Assembly: GCA_022508635.1 (NCBI GenBank)
Contig: JAFLUV010000015.1
Coordinates: forward strand, 1-15,449
From: Prevotellaceae bacterium
Lineage (GTDB): Bacteria; Bacteroidota; Bacteroidia; Bacteroidales; Bacteroidaceae
Length of the DNA stretch: 15,449 nucleotides
Direction of reading: 5' to 3'
Positions 7,068 through 14,446 of the stretch are shown one piece after another (within the stretch, counting starts at the first letter, position 1; every line of letters starts with the position of its first letter). Below the pieces are notes generated by a model. The model saw only the letters and a program-made list of their open reading frames with translations. It was not told where the DNA came from and made no database searches. A program made the translations under genes and the position numbers.

Positions 7068-7085
7068 ATACCTTCCGGAAGGTAT
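7068..7085. promoter_or_regulatory. 18-bp perfect palindrome, candidate operator
   Basis: ATACCTTCCGGAAGGTAT is self-complementary over its whole length. It lies between the divergent metY promoter and the Lrp gene, about 15-30 bases downstream of the predicted Lrp start point and roughly 95 bases upstream of the metY start point. A dimeric regulator, plausibly the adjacent Lrp-type protein acting on its own gene, could bind here; as RNA it could also form an 8-9-bp stem but with almost no loop, which favours a DNA site. Confidence 0.6.
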
Positions 7086-7150
7086 AAAATCCTCTTTTGG
7101 CAGGAAAAACATTCTCCCAACATGATACTATCATTAACCCTATATTGAAC

Positions 7151-7618
7151 ATGAGCCAACTTGACGCAACAGACTTACTAATTCTCAGCATCTTACAAGA
7201 TGATTCACGGCTAACGAACAAAGAACTCGCCGCAAAAATTCACCTGTCGCCCACTCCGACTTTCGAACGCGTGAAGCGCTTAGAGCGTGAGGGCTACATC
7301 CGGAAATACATGGCAGTGCTCGATGCAGAGAAAATCAACCGTGGCTTCATCGCCTTTTGCAACCTGCGCATGAAGCAACACAGCTTCGAAAACTCGCAAC
7401 GCATCATGGAAGCCGTACAGCACATCCCCGAAATCGTAGAGTGCTACAATATCAGCGGCGACTACGATTTCATGCTCAAAATCTATGTTTCCGACATGAA
7501 GGCCTACCAAGAGTTTGTGCTTCGTATCCTTGGCGACCTTGACTGCATCGGGTCGCTCAACTCATTCTTCGTCCTGGGCGAGATAAAGAATTCCCACCAA
7601 CTGCCATTGAATCACTGA
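7151..7618 (+). CDS. Lrp/AsnC-family transcriptional regulator
   Basis: A 155-residue protein of normal family length. Residues about 5-50 form the winged helix-turn-helix (LTNKELAAKIHLSPTPTFERVKRLEREGYI), with the recognition helix near 33-45. Residues about 65-145 are the RAM effector/oligomerisation domain with the typical GDYDFMLKIYV (103-113). Such proteins bind an amino acid and act as octamers or other multimers on DNA. The ATG at 7151 gives the usual MSQLDATDLLILSIL start; an upstream TTG in frame at 7097 would add 18 unrelated residues. It is divergent from metY-cysK, which makes that operon the likely target, with cysteine, methionine or a sulfur precursor as a possible ligand; this is inference. 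It ends 30 bases before the converging sialidase-fusion gene. Confidence 0.9.
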   Translation: MSQLDATDLLILSILQDDSRLTNKELAAKIHLSPTPTFERVKRLEREGYIRKYMAVLDAEKINRGFIAFCNLRMKQHSFENSQRIMEAVQHIPEIVECYNISGDYDFMLKIYVSDMKAYQEFVLRILGDLDCIGSLNSFFVLGEIKNSHQLPLNH

Positions 7619-7648
7619 CTCAAACGGACAGCCGACAATCATAAACTC

Positions 7649-9082
7649 CTACCTGACCTCGCCGTTTGTGACTTGACTAAGGGTAAGAGGCACGTAGACC
7701 ATGTTGTAGATGTAGGGTTCCTCCTCATAGAAGAAAGCAATGCGTCCGTCCTTTTGCAAACACATCGTGGAGTAGGCAGAGCGTTTGTCCGTAACCTGCA
7801 AACCCAGCTTCCAGCCCTCGGCAAACGCGGCAGTTGTGTAATGCTTGCCATCCTCGAGTATCTTATAATAGATGCTTACGTCGGCACGACTATCGGCTTT
7901 AGGCAGGCTTTGCAATACCACGGTGCAACGCTTGCCATTCTGCGTGAGTTTGCCATTGACGACGAGAATCTCGCCATTACAACTGTTGGCACCTACCTTG
8001 ATGCCTGTAGGCACGTCGTGGCTATTGACAGGCTTGTCCCATGAGCCTTCCGTTGTGCTTCCCTCAGCAAAGGTCCAGATATTGAAGGTACGACCGTACC
8101 ACTTCCTGCCGCTCAGCACAATTTGCCCCGACGGAAGTTCCTCCACCTTAGGCTCATCACTGTCTGGTGCTGCCTGAAACGTAGGATCGCCGCCAAGCAA
8201 CTGCCATGTCATGCCCATGTCATCACTGTAGACGACATAAGCACCTCTCATCCCTGTGCCGCGTACCAGCAAAGCGGCATAAAGACGATAGTACTTGCCA
8301 ACTTTCATGATGCGGCTCTGTAGTATTTTCCCGCTGCCGAAGAAACCTGCCCACGCAAAGACACCCGTCCCATCGTCCGTGTCTGTCTGCTGGAACATCG
8401 CGCCCTTCCTGCCCCAGAACTGTGTAGTGACATCCTCCGGCTCACTCCATGTGTGGCCGCCGTCGGTGGTTACCTGACGCGCAATGAAAGGACGATTGTC
8501 CGCCTTGGCATAGGCATAGATACACTTTCCGCTGACAGTGATGAGCACGCCTTGCCCGCTTTCGCGATCCAGACAGAGTGCAGGGTCGCCAAAACCTACG
8601 CCAAAGACGTTCTCGTTGCCGCCAATACCATCGGCAATTTTCGTTTCCTCCGACCACTTCTTGCCGTTGTTCTTTGAGATACGCATCACCTGGTCGACCT
8701 CTCCAAAGCCGATATCGGTGCCGCAGACACGATAGTCATAGACTGCCACTATTTCGCCTTTCCTATTCTTGGCAATAGCCGGAATGCGATATACGTCGCG
8801 GAGACTGTCGTTGCTGTACGCCAGTATCTGCTTTCCGCCCTGCTTCAGGGAAGGAATTCCCGTTGCCCCTGTGACGGCATCTGCATCCTGTGCAAAAGAC
8901 ACTACGGCATTCCATGACAAAAGCAGGAACAAAAGGATGCAGGCATGGCAATGATCCTTGTTCGGACAATCGCGGCGATTACACTTACATCCACCGTGAA
9001 GATAACGGTACAGCACATAGGCGGCCACGATTATTACGACCGCTAACAGGATAATGCTCTGTGTGTTCATGGTTGTAGTCAT
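7649..9082 (-). CDS. FeoB-associated Cys-rich protein fused to a GH33-type sialidase
   Basis: One uninterrupted 477-residue frame with two parts. Residues 1-48 look like a complete FeoB-associated Cys-rich membrane protein: one transmembrane helix (about 9-28) followed by a basic, Cys-rich tail with C32, C34, C39, C45, C48. Residues about 47-64 are a second hydrophobic segment ending VVSFA-QD, which reads as a signal peptide with a cleavage site near 64/65. From about 80 on it is an exo-alpha-sialidase: YRIPAI with catalytic-triad Arg99, GTDIG with the likely acid/base Asp123, Asp-boxes at 136-143 (SKNNGKKW), 205-212 (TTDGGHTW) and 286-293 (SDDMGMTW), and a late YSTM with the candidate nucleophile Tyr437. 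No in-frame ATG or promoter separates the parts. It lies 46 bases after feoAB. It would release sialic acid from host glycans outside the cytoplasm. ATG at 9070 is an alternative start. Confidence 0.85.
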   Translation of the reverse strand: MTTTMNTQSIILLAVVIIVAAYVLYRYLHGGCKCNRRDCPNKDHCHACILLFLLLSWNAVVSFAQDADAVTGATGIPSLKQGGKQILAYSNDSLRDVYRIPAIAKNRKGEIVAVYDYRVCGTDIGFGEVDQVMRISKNNGKKWSEETKIADGIGGNENVFGVGFGDPALCLDRESGQGVLITVSGKCIYAYAKADNRPFIARQVTTDGGHTWSEPEDVTTQFWGRKGAMFQQTDTDDGTGVFAWAGFFGSGKILQSRIMKVGKYYRLYAALLVRGTGMRGAYVVYSDDMGMTWQLLGGDPTFQAAPDSDEPKVEELPSGQIVLSGRKWYGRTFNIWTFAEGSTTEGSWDKPVNSHDVPTGIKVGANSCNGEILVVNGKLTQNGKRCTVVLQSLPKADSRADVSIYYKILEDGKHYTTAAFAEGWKLGLQVTDKRSAYSTMCLQKDGRIAFFYEEEPYIYNMVYVPLTLSQVTNGEVR

Positions 9083-9128
9083 ATTTGTTTATTCATTGTC
9101 AGGAACTATATCATGCGTTTCGGGTGAG

Positions 9129-11519
9129 TCAGAAAAAAGTAGTTATTATCACGTGTACGACAAAGGCTGCAAGCCATGCTATACTGCATTGTGCCACCAT
9201 AATGAATAGCATCCAGCAGATGCCGAGCTCGCGACGGATGGTGGCCATCGTGGCCATGCAAGGCGTATAGAGCAGGCAAAAGACGAGCAACGTGTATGCC
9301 ACGCCGGGAGTAAAGATGCTGGTGATGGCAACACCGGCAAAAAGGGTACTGAGCGTACTCACAACAACTTCTTTTGCCAGCAAACCGCATACCAGCGACG
9401 TCACGATGCGCCAGTCGCCACAACCGAGCGGCTCGAAGACGGGAGCCACAAGGCTCGACACCTGAGCCAGCATACTGCGCGAGGCCTCGCCAGCAGGCAC
9501 CATTTGCAGATGAAAGTCAAAGGTTTGCAAAAGCCAAACAAGGATACTTGCCAAGAAGATAACGGTGAAGGCACGCGTAAGGAAGTCCCTGGCCTTGTCC
9601 CAAAGCAGGTGCCATACGTTCATCAGCACAGGCATACGGTAGTTGGGCAGCTCCATGACGAAAGGAACTGCTTCGCCCCGGAAGAAGGTATGCTTCAGGA
9701 AAAGCGCAACGACGATACCCGTAAGGATACCCAGCACATAGAGCGACATCATGACCCACGCTGCGCGCCCCGGGAAGAAAGCCGCCGCAAAGAAGGCATA
9801 AATGGGTATCTTGGCCGTACACGACATGAAGGGCGTAAGCAGGATGGTCAGCCTGCGGTCGCGTTCGCTGGGCAGCGTCCGGCTTGCCATAATGCTCGGA
9901 ACCGAACATCCGAAGCCTATGAGCAAGGGTACAATGCTACGGCCGGAGAGACCGAGCCCGCGCAACAGCCTGTCCATAACAAAAGCAATGCGTGCCATGT
10001 AGCCTGTGTCCTCCAGCATGCTAAGGAAAAAGAACAGGCACACGATAAGCGGCAGAAACACCAGCACCGTACCTACTCCGGAATAGATGCCGTCGATGAT
10101 GAGCGAATGGATGGGCGGTGCAATGTTCCATTGCGTCAGCAAATCGTCGGAAAAAGCAGTGAAGCGGTCAATGCCCTCCTGGAAGAGATCCTGCAACCAA
10201 GCACCGATACAGTTGAAGGTAAGGTAAAAAACCGCAGCCATAATGAGCAGGAAAGCGGGAAGCGCCGTGTAACGTCCGGTCAGGATGCGGTCAATGCGGA
10301 TGCTGCGGCGGTGCTCATTGCTCTTTTCTGGATGAACCACACAGCGCTGGCTCACCCCGATGATGAAGCGGAAACGCATGTCTGCCATCGCCGCCTGACG
10401 ATCCAGACCGCGCTCTTCTTCCATCTGGCGGATAATATGCTCCACCGTTTCCTGCTCATTCTGTGTCAGATGGAGTGCCTCTGCCACAAGGCTGTCGCCT
10501 TCGATGAGCTTGCTTGCCGCAAAACGAACCGGAATGCCGGCTGACTGAGCATGGTCTTCAATGAAGTGCATTATGGCATGCAGACAACGATGCACTGCGC
10601 CGCCATGCTCCTCGGGGCTGCAAAAGTCCTGTCTGGCAGGGCCTTCCTTGTAACGAGCAACATGGATAGCATGGTTCACGACCTCGTCTACACCCTCATT
10701 CTTCATGGCACTGATGGGCACAACGGGTATGCCGAGCATCCGTTCCATTTCATTGATACGCACAGTTCCCCCGTTGCCCTTCACCTCATCCATCATATTG
10801 AGAGCAAGCACCATGGGGATGCCCAGTTCCATAAGCTGCATGGTCAGGTAGAGGTTACGCTCAATGTTGGTCGCATCAACGATATTGATGATGCCGTTCG
10901 GGCGACTTTCCAGAATGAAGCGCCGGCTGATGACCTCCTCGCTGGTGTAGGGACTGAGACTATAGATGCCGGGCAAGTCCGTAACGACGGCTGAGGGATG
11001 CCCCTTGATGGTGCCGTCCTTGCGGTCAATGGTTACGCCCGGGAAATTACCGACATGCTGCTTGCTGCCGGTAAGCTGGTTGAAAAGGGTGGTCTTTCCG
11101 CAATTCTGATTGCCTACGAGGGCAAAGGTAAGGCATCCCTTGCTTGCCGGTGTAGGAGAATGAAGCGTATCCTTTTCGTGATAGCGTCCCTCCTCGCCAA
11201 AGCCAGGATGCGGAAGTCCGCCTCCTCTCCGGCATTCTCCAAGGAGATAGAGATCTTCTGCACCACCTTCCTCCTCATGGGAAGAGAGGGAAGTGGCCTC
11301 CGTATCTATCTCTATCTTCTCGGCATCCGCCAGGCGCAAGGTCAACTCGTAACCATGTATGCGCAATTCCATCGGATCACCCAGGGGAGCAAACTTTTGC
11401 AGAGTGACACGCGTACCGGGTATCACGCCCATATCCAAAAAATGCTGCCGGAGTGCACCCTCGCCGCCTACCTTGAGAATCACGGCCGACTGTCCTTTTT
11501 CGAGCTCTCTTAACGTCAT
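9129..11519 (-). CDS. feoB: FeoA-FeoB fusion, ferrous iron transporter
   Basis: A 796-residue fusion of the small SH3-like FeoA domain (1 to about 72, MTLRELEKGQSAVILKV) and the GTP-gated Fe(II) permease FeoB. The G domain shows G1 GNQNCGKTT (136-144), G2 Thr163 in FPGVTID, G3 DLPG (181-184), G4 NMMD (241-244) and G5 SAM (270-272). The membrane part starts near residue 418 and includes the gate motifs GFGCSVPSIMA (535-545) and SCTAKIPIYAFF (566-577). A linker at about 73-128 is rich in Gly, Glu, His and Pro and looks unlike either domain. The G1 sequence with Cys140 is of the type I associate with clostridial FeoB. The start at 11519 is chosen because the ATG at 11546 coincides with the predicted transcription start. 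The gene heads a unit that includes the Cys-rich/sialidase fusion. Confidence 0.95.
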   Translation of the reverse strand: MTLRELEKGQSAVILKVGGEGALRQHFLDMGVIPGTRVTLQKFAPLGDPMELRIHGYELTLRLADAEKIEIDTEATSLSSHEEEGGAEDLYLLGECRRGGGLPHPGFGEEGRYHEKDTLHSPTPASKGCLTFALVGNQNCGKTTLFNQLTGSKQHVGNFPGVTIDRKDGTIKGHPSAVVTDLPGIYSLSPYTSEEVISRRFILESRPNGIINIVDATNIERNLYLTMQLMELGIPMVLALNMMDEVKGNGGTVRINEMERMLGIPVVPISAMKNEGVDEVVNHAIHVARYKEGPARQDFCSPEEHGGAVHRCLHAIMHFIEDHAQSAGIPVRFAASKLIEGDSLVAEALHLTQNEQETVEHIIRQMEEERGLDRQAAMADMRFRFIIGVSQRCVVHPEKSNEHRRSIRIDRILTGRYTALPAFLLIMAAVFYLTFNCIGAWLQDLFQEGIDRFTAFSDDLLTQWNIAPPIHSLIIDGIYSGVGTVLVFLPLIVCLFFFLSMLEDTGYMARIAFVMDRLLRGLGLSGRSIVPLLIGFGCSVPSIMASRTLPSERDRRLTILLTPFMSCTAKIPIYAFFAAAFFPGRAAWVMMSLYVLGILTGIVVALFLKHTFFRGEAVPFVMELPNYRMPVLMNVWHLLWDKARDFLTRAFTVIFLASILVWLLQTFDFHLQMVPAGEASRSMLAQVSSLVAPVFEPLGCGDWRIVTSLVCGLLAKEVVVSTLSTLFAGVAITSIFTPGVAYTLLVFCLLYTPCMATMATIRRELGICWMLFIMVAQCSIAWLAAFVVHVIITTFF

Positions 11520-11550
11520 CGTTTCCTGTCTGTATTGACACTTCACTTTG

Positions 11551-11581
11551 CAAAGATACGAAAAAAAAGGCAGATGGCAAA
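11551..11581 (-). promoter_or_regulatory. Promoter of feoAB
   Basis: On the minus strand TTTG (11581-11578) is followed after 19 bases by TATCTTTG (11558-11551). The predicted start point is near 11544, leaving a leader of about 25 bases. A perfect 10-bp palindrome CTTTGCAAAG (11546-11555) overlaps the -7 box and the start region and could be a repressor contact, but a Fur or DtxR box cannot be recognised with confidence. Confidence 0.75.
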
Positions 11582-11763
11582 CTGCCGCCTACCCCATCGC
11601 AGGGAAATACCTAAAAATGATGAGCCGCAAAGCCCCAGCCAGGATTTTTTACGCCTCAGTCAGGCGACAATTTCAGGCAGTACGACGATATACCTAAAAG
11701 AGGGTATCTCAAAATAAAATCTTGAAATACCCTCTTCAAAAACCACTCTGACAGACACTTGTA
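11559..11763. other. Intergenic region between feoAB promoter and flotillin gene
   Basis: Contains the flotillin terminator described separately and a small CGCCT/AGGCG hairpin (11652-11656 with 11662-11666) that is preceded by a T-run on the plus strand but followed by none. I see no gene in it. Confidence 0.5.
11698..11736 (-). terminator. Rho-independent-like terminator of the nfeD-flotillin operon
   Basis: AAGAGGGTAT (11698-11707) and ATACCCTCTT (11727-11736) pair perfectly, and the stem continues for about four more pairs past one mismatch around a nine-base A-rich loop. On the minus strand the stem ends in CTCTTTTAGG, a short U-run. It sits 28 bases beyond the flotillin stop codon. Confidence 0.65.
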
Positions 11764-13128
11764 CTATTCGTCAGATTCTTCTGGCTGCCCCTCTTTTTTC
11801 TTGGCAAGGTACTCGGGGAGAGCCATGCCTGCCTGGTCGAAAAGTTCTGCCAATGGAGGCACGCTCTTCATGAGACCGGCAAGGAAATTGGCTGTGCTTG
11901 TCTTGCCGTCGCCTGCCCCGCCGTTGTCCCAGACGGTCACCTTGTCGATGTTGATGCCCTTGATGGCTTCGACTTGCGTCTTGACCAGCTCGGGAAGCTT
12001 CTCCAACAGGAGCAACGTATAAGCCTTCGTTGCGTCGCCTCCAGCTGCCTGTATCATCTTGTCGTAACCCTCGGCCTGCTTGGTGAGTATCTGGAAGAGA
12101 CCCTTTGCCTCGGCTTCCATCTTGAGATAGATGGCGTCCGCCTCACCCTGGGCATTGACACGTCTCCGTTCGGCTTCAGCCTCAGCAGCGATGACGATAC
12201 GCTTCTTCTCTATTTCCTGAGCCACAATGACATTGGCCTGCTGGCTGGCACGCTCACGGTCGGCACGTGCATTCTCTGCTTTCTGCTCAGCGGCATACGC
12301 CTCCTCCAAAGCCTGGGCATTGGCAACCTTCTCCGCGGCAACGGCCTTGCGCTGAGCTTCTGCCTCACGCTCGCGACGATTGGCATCAGAGTTGGCAATG
12401 GCTATTTTAGCTTCATTCTCACCCTGCACCGCCTGTGCGTTGGCTTCAGCAGTACGGATACGCGTCTCGCGGACAGCCTCGGCCTTACCGATTTCACCAT
12501 TTCGTTCCTGCTCTGCCACACGCACCTTCGCCTCGTTGATTGCCTTTGCAGCAGCTTCCTGACCGAGAGCTTCAATGTAACCACTCTCGTCGTTAATATC
12601 AGTCACGTTGACGTTGATGAGACGCAGACCGATCTTCTTCAATTCAACCTCCACGTTCGACGTAATGGCTTCCAAGAATTTGTCGCGGTCGGAGTTCAAC
12701 TCTTCGATGCTCATGGTAGCGATAACAAGGCGAAGCTGACCAAAAAGGATATCGCGAGCCAGTTCCTGTATTTGCTGTGGCGAGAGTCCTAACAGACGTT
12801 CGGCTGCGGCAAGCATGCTCTCAGGCTCTGTACTGATGCCGACCGTGAAGCGGCAAGGCACGTCCACACGAATGTTCTGCCTTGACAGGGCGTTGGTCAG
12901 GTTGGCATCAATGCCGATAGGCGTAAGGGAGAGGTACGCATAGTCCTGAATGACAGGCCATACGAATGTACCGCCACCATGCACACACTTGGCACTCTTG
13001 CTCGAACGCGAGGTACCGTAGACGACTAAAATTTTGTCGGAAGGGCAACGGCGATAGCGGTTAAGCAGTGCCATGACAAGCAGCACACCCACTATTGCGG
13101 CAATCAAGGTTAGATAGAAAAAGTCCAT
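11764..13128 (-). CDS. Flotillin-family (SPFH/band 7) membrane protein
   Basis: A 454-residue protein. Residues about 4-22 are an N-terminal membrane anchor (LTLIAAIVGVLLVMALLN). Residues about 28-185 form the SPFH/PHB domain (CPSDKILVVYG, TFVWPVIQDY, NVNVTDINDESGYIEALGQ). Residues about 186-345 are a long Glu/Ala-rich, highly charged coiled coil with the flotillin EA repeats, followed by a C-terminal oligomerisation region (LLLLEKLPELVK). Flotillins assemble into large membrane cages and are linked to lipid microdomains and envelope stress in other bacteria. The partner NfeD-like gene lies 33 bases upstream in the same direction, the standard arrangement. The ATG at 13128 gives MDFFYLTLI, directly before the anchor. 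A YqiK- or YuaG-type name would fit, but I do not assign a symbol. Confidence 0.93.
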   Translation of the reverse strand: MDFFYLTLIAAIVGVLLVMALLNRYRRCPSDKILVVYGTSRSSKSAKCVHGGGTFVWPVIQDYAYLSLTPIGIDANLTNALSRQNIRVDVPCRFTVGISTEPESMLAAAERLLGLSPQQIQELARDILFGQLRLVIATMSIEELNSDRDKFLEAITSNVEVELKKIGLRLINVNVTDINDESGYIEALGQEAAAKAINEAKVRVAEQERNGEIGKAEAVRETRIRTAEANAQAVQGENEAKIAIANSDANRREREAEAQRKAVAAEKVANAQALEEAYAAEQKAENARADRERASQQANVIVAQEIEKKRIVIAAEAEAERRRVNAQGEADAIYLKMEAEAKGLFQILTKQAEGYDKMIQAAGGDATKAYTLLLLEKLPELVKTQVEAIKGINIDKVTVWDNGGAGDGKTSTANFLAGLMKSVPPLAELFDQAGMALPEYLAKKKEGQPEESDE

Positions 13129-13161
13129 GATTCTCTGTATTTATATTAATGTTACTATTAT

Positions 13162-13758
13162 TTATATCTTCTCTACGAGCAGGGTATGGTCGCCAATAAT
13201 CTCCACGACGCGCACCTTTGCCCCACTGGGAATCTGGTCACCGTCTGTAACGGCAGGCAGCTCCTGCACCGAGCCTTGGAAAGAGTACTGTATCCTCCCT
13301 TCGCCATTGCGCCCCGCCGGAATACGCAGATAGACATCCGCCACCTGCCCCAAGCATTCCTCAATCCGAAAGGCACCATCGTGCTCAAGATGACGCATCT
13401 GCTTGTATATAAAGGCAAAGACTGCCACAAAGACGCAACCGGTCAATAAAGCGGCAAAACACAGCACAACGGAATTTGTAATAGTCGACGAGAGGCATAC
13501 GCCGCCCCACCCTGCTCCAAGCAGGAAGTTGACGATGTTGCGCACGGAGAAAAGTTGCAGCGTACCGCCTGCATCGAGCGTACCGCCGTCGGCATCGCCA
13601 CACATGTCGAAGTCACCGTCAATGCCGTCAGCATCGCCAATGCCGATAAACGTCATCACCATTTGCACGAGAAAAACTGCCGAGGCGGCAATAGCTATCA
13701 TCCAATACGCGCGGATAGCCGGGTCAATCTGAGCGAACCAGTCTGTTAGGATATTCAT
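13162..13758 (-). CDS. NfeD-like membrane protein with OB-fold
   Basis: A 198-residue partner of the flotillin. Hydrophobic segments lie at about 18-40, 72-92 and 96-118, and the C-terminal 70 residues (ECLGQVADVYLRIPAGRNGEG to the end) resemble the NfeD OB-fold, ending HTLLVEKI. It lacks the ClpP-like protease domain of long NfeD proteins, so it is the short, flotillin-associated type (YuaF/YqiJ-like). An unusual loop between the first and second membrane segments, residues 42-62, has eight aspartates alternating with glycines and could bind a divalent cation. It is the first gene of a two-gene operon; the stop is 33 bases before the flotillin ATG. The ATG at 13758 gives a short N-terminus followed by the first helix and follows a recognisable -7 box. 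Confidence 0.85.
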   Translation of the reverse strand: MNILTDWFAQIDPAIRAYWMIAIAASAVFLVQMVMTFIGIGDADGIDGDFDMCGDADGGTLDAGGTLQLFSVRNIVNFLLGAGWGGVCLSSTITNSVVLCFAALLTGCVFVAVFAFIYKQMRHLEHDGAFRIEECLGQVADVYLRIPAGRNGEGRIQYSFQGSVQELPAVTDGDQIPSGAKVRVVEIIGDHTLLVEKI

Positions 13759-13787
13759 GGTCTTGTCTTTTATTTGTTAGCCACCTA

Positions 13788-13795
13788 CAAAGTTA
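13788..13795 (-). promoter_or_regulatory. Putative -7 box of nfeD-flotillin
   Basis: TAACTTTG on the minus strand, 29 bases before the nfeD ATG. At the -33 distance only partial matches (TTCA or TGTT) are seen. Confidence 0.55.
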
Positions 13796-13835
13796 GGATT
13801 TTTTTCGCAAAAAGTGAACAATAACCCTGAAGAAT

Positions 13836-13867
13836 CTTGCTTTTTCTCCATCTTTTTTATACGTTTG
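13836..13867 (+). promoter_or_regulatory. Promoter of the NUDIX gene
   Basis: CTTG (13836-13839), three of four bases of TTTG, is followed after 20 bases by TACGTTTG (13860-13867), which fits TAnnTTTG. The start point would be near 13875, so the in-frame GTG at 13814 cannot be used and the ATG at 13898 is the start. It is divergent from the nfeD promoter. Confidence 0.6.
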
Positions 13868-13897
13868 CAAATCGGAAATTACAAAAACACGACGGAT

Positions 13898-14446
13898 ATG
13901 ACACAGCATCCCTTGGAAAAGTTCCGCTTTTGCCCTCTGTGCGGAACGAAGGCATTCGTAGAAAACGACACCAAGAGCAAACGCTGCAAAGACTGCGGCT
14001 TCGTCTACTACTTCAATCCGAGCGCCTCGACGGTGGCAGTGATTGTGAACGAGAGGGACGAGCTGCTCGTCGTGCGCAGGGCGAAGGAGCCAGCATGCGG
14101 CACACTCGACCTGCCGGGCGGTTTCTGCGACTGCCATGAGACGAGCGAGGAGGGTGTGGTGCGCGAGGTGAAGGAGGAGACGGGTCTTTGCGTGGATTGC
14201 GCGACGTTTCTCTTCACCATACCCAACATCTACCCGTACGGCGGACTGGACATTCACACCATCGACCAGTTCTTCCTCTGCCATGTAAAGGGCACAGCGG
14301 AAGCTGTTGCGGCAGACGATGCTGCGGAGATACTATGGTTGCCCTGGGCAGAGGTCAGGGCAGAGCAATTCGGACTGAAATCCATCAGCCAAGGCGTGGA
14401 GCGTCTGTTGCAGATGCGCGCCGAGAGTCATGCCACCGGCCGCTGA
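13898..14446 (+). CDS. NUDIX hydrolase with N-terminal zinc ribbon
   Basis: A 182-residue protein. Cys12, Cys15, Cys30 and Cys33 (FCPLCG, RCKDCG) form a zinc ribbon like that of NudC-type NADH pyrophosphatases. The NUDIX box at residues 75-97 matches Gx5Ex7REUxEExGU exactly (G75, E81, R89-E90, E93-E94, G96), so it should be an active, divalent-metal-dependent pyrophosphohydrolase of a nucleoside diphosphate linked to another moiety. The substrate cannot be named: the NudC-specific downstream SQPWPFPxS motif is absent, so NADH or NAD-capped RNA is not assured. Start at 13898 follows the promoter. Its last 62 bases overlap the 3' end of the convergent acyltransferase gene. Confidence 0.9.
   Translation: MTQHPLEKFRFCPLCGTKAFVENDTKSKRCKDCGFVYYFNPSASTVAVIVNERDELLVVRRAKEPACGTLDLPGGFCDCHETSEEGVVREVKEETGLCVDCATFLFTIPNIYPYGGLDIHTIDQFFLCHVKGTAEAVAADDAAEILWLPWAEVRAEQFGLKSISQGVERLLQMRAESHATGR

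Noticed and set aside
7097..7150. TTG-initiated extension of the Lrp-type regulator
   Set aside because: The added 18 residues are unrelated to the family N-terminus, whereas the ATG at 7151 gives a standard start.
7621..7668. CAAACGG/CCGTTTG inverted repeat as a terminator between the Lrp-type gene and the sialidase
   Set aside because: Only seven pairs around a 34-base loop, one arm lies within sialidase codons, and no T-run follows.
9504..10544. 346-residue plus-strand frame opposite feoB
   Set aside because: Entirely antisense to FeoB membrane and G-domain codons, with low-complexity polar translation and no recognisable motif.
11546..11555. CTTTGCAAAG as a Fur box
   Set aside because: It is too short and arises largely from the overlap of the -7 box with its following bases; no 19-bp Fur-like symmetry is present.
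11974..12792. 272-residue plus-strand frame opposite the flotillin coiled coil
   Set aside because: The Leu-rich translation is the expected complement of Ala/Glu-rich codons; it is not an independent membrane protein.
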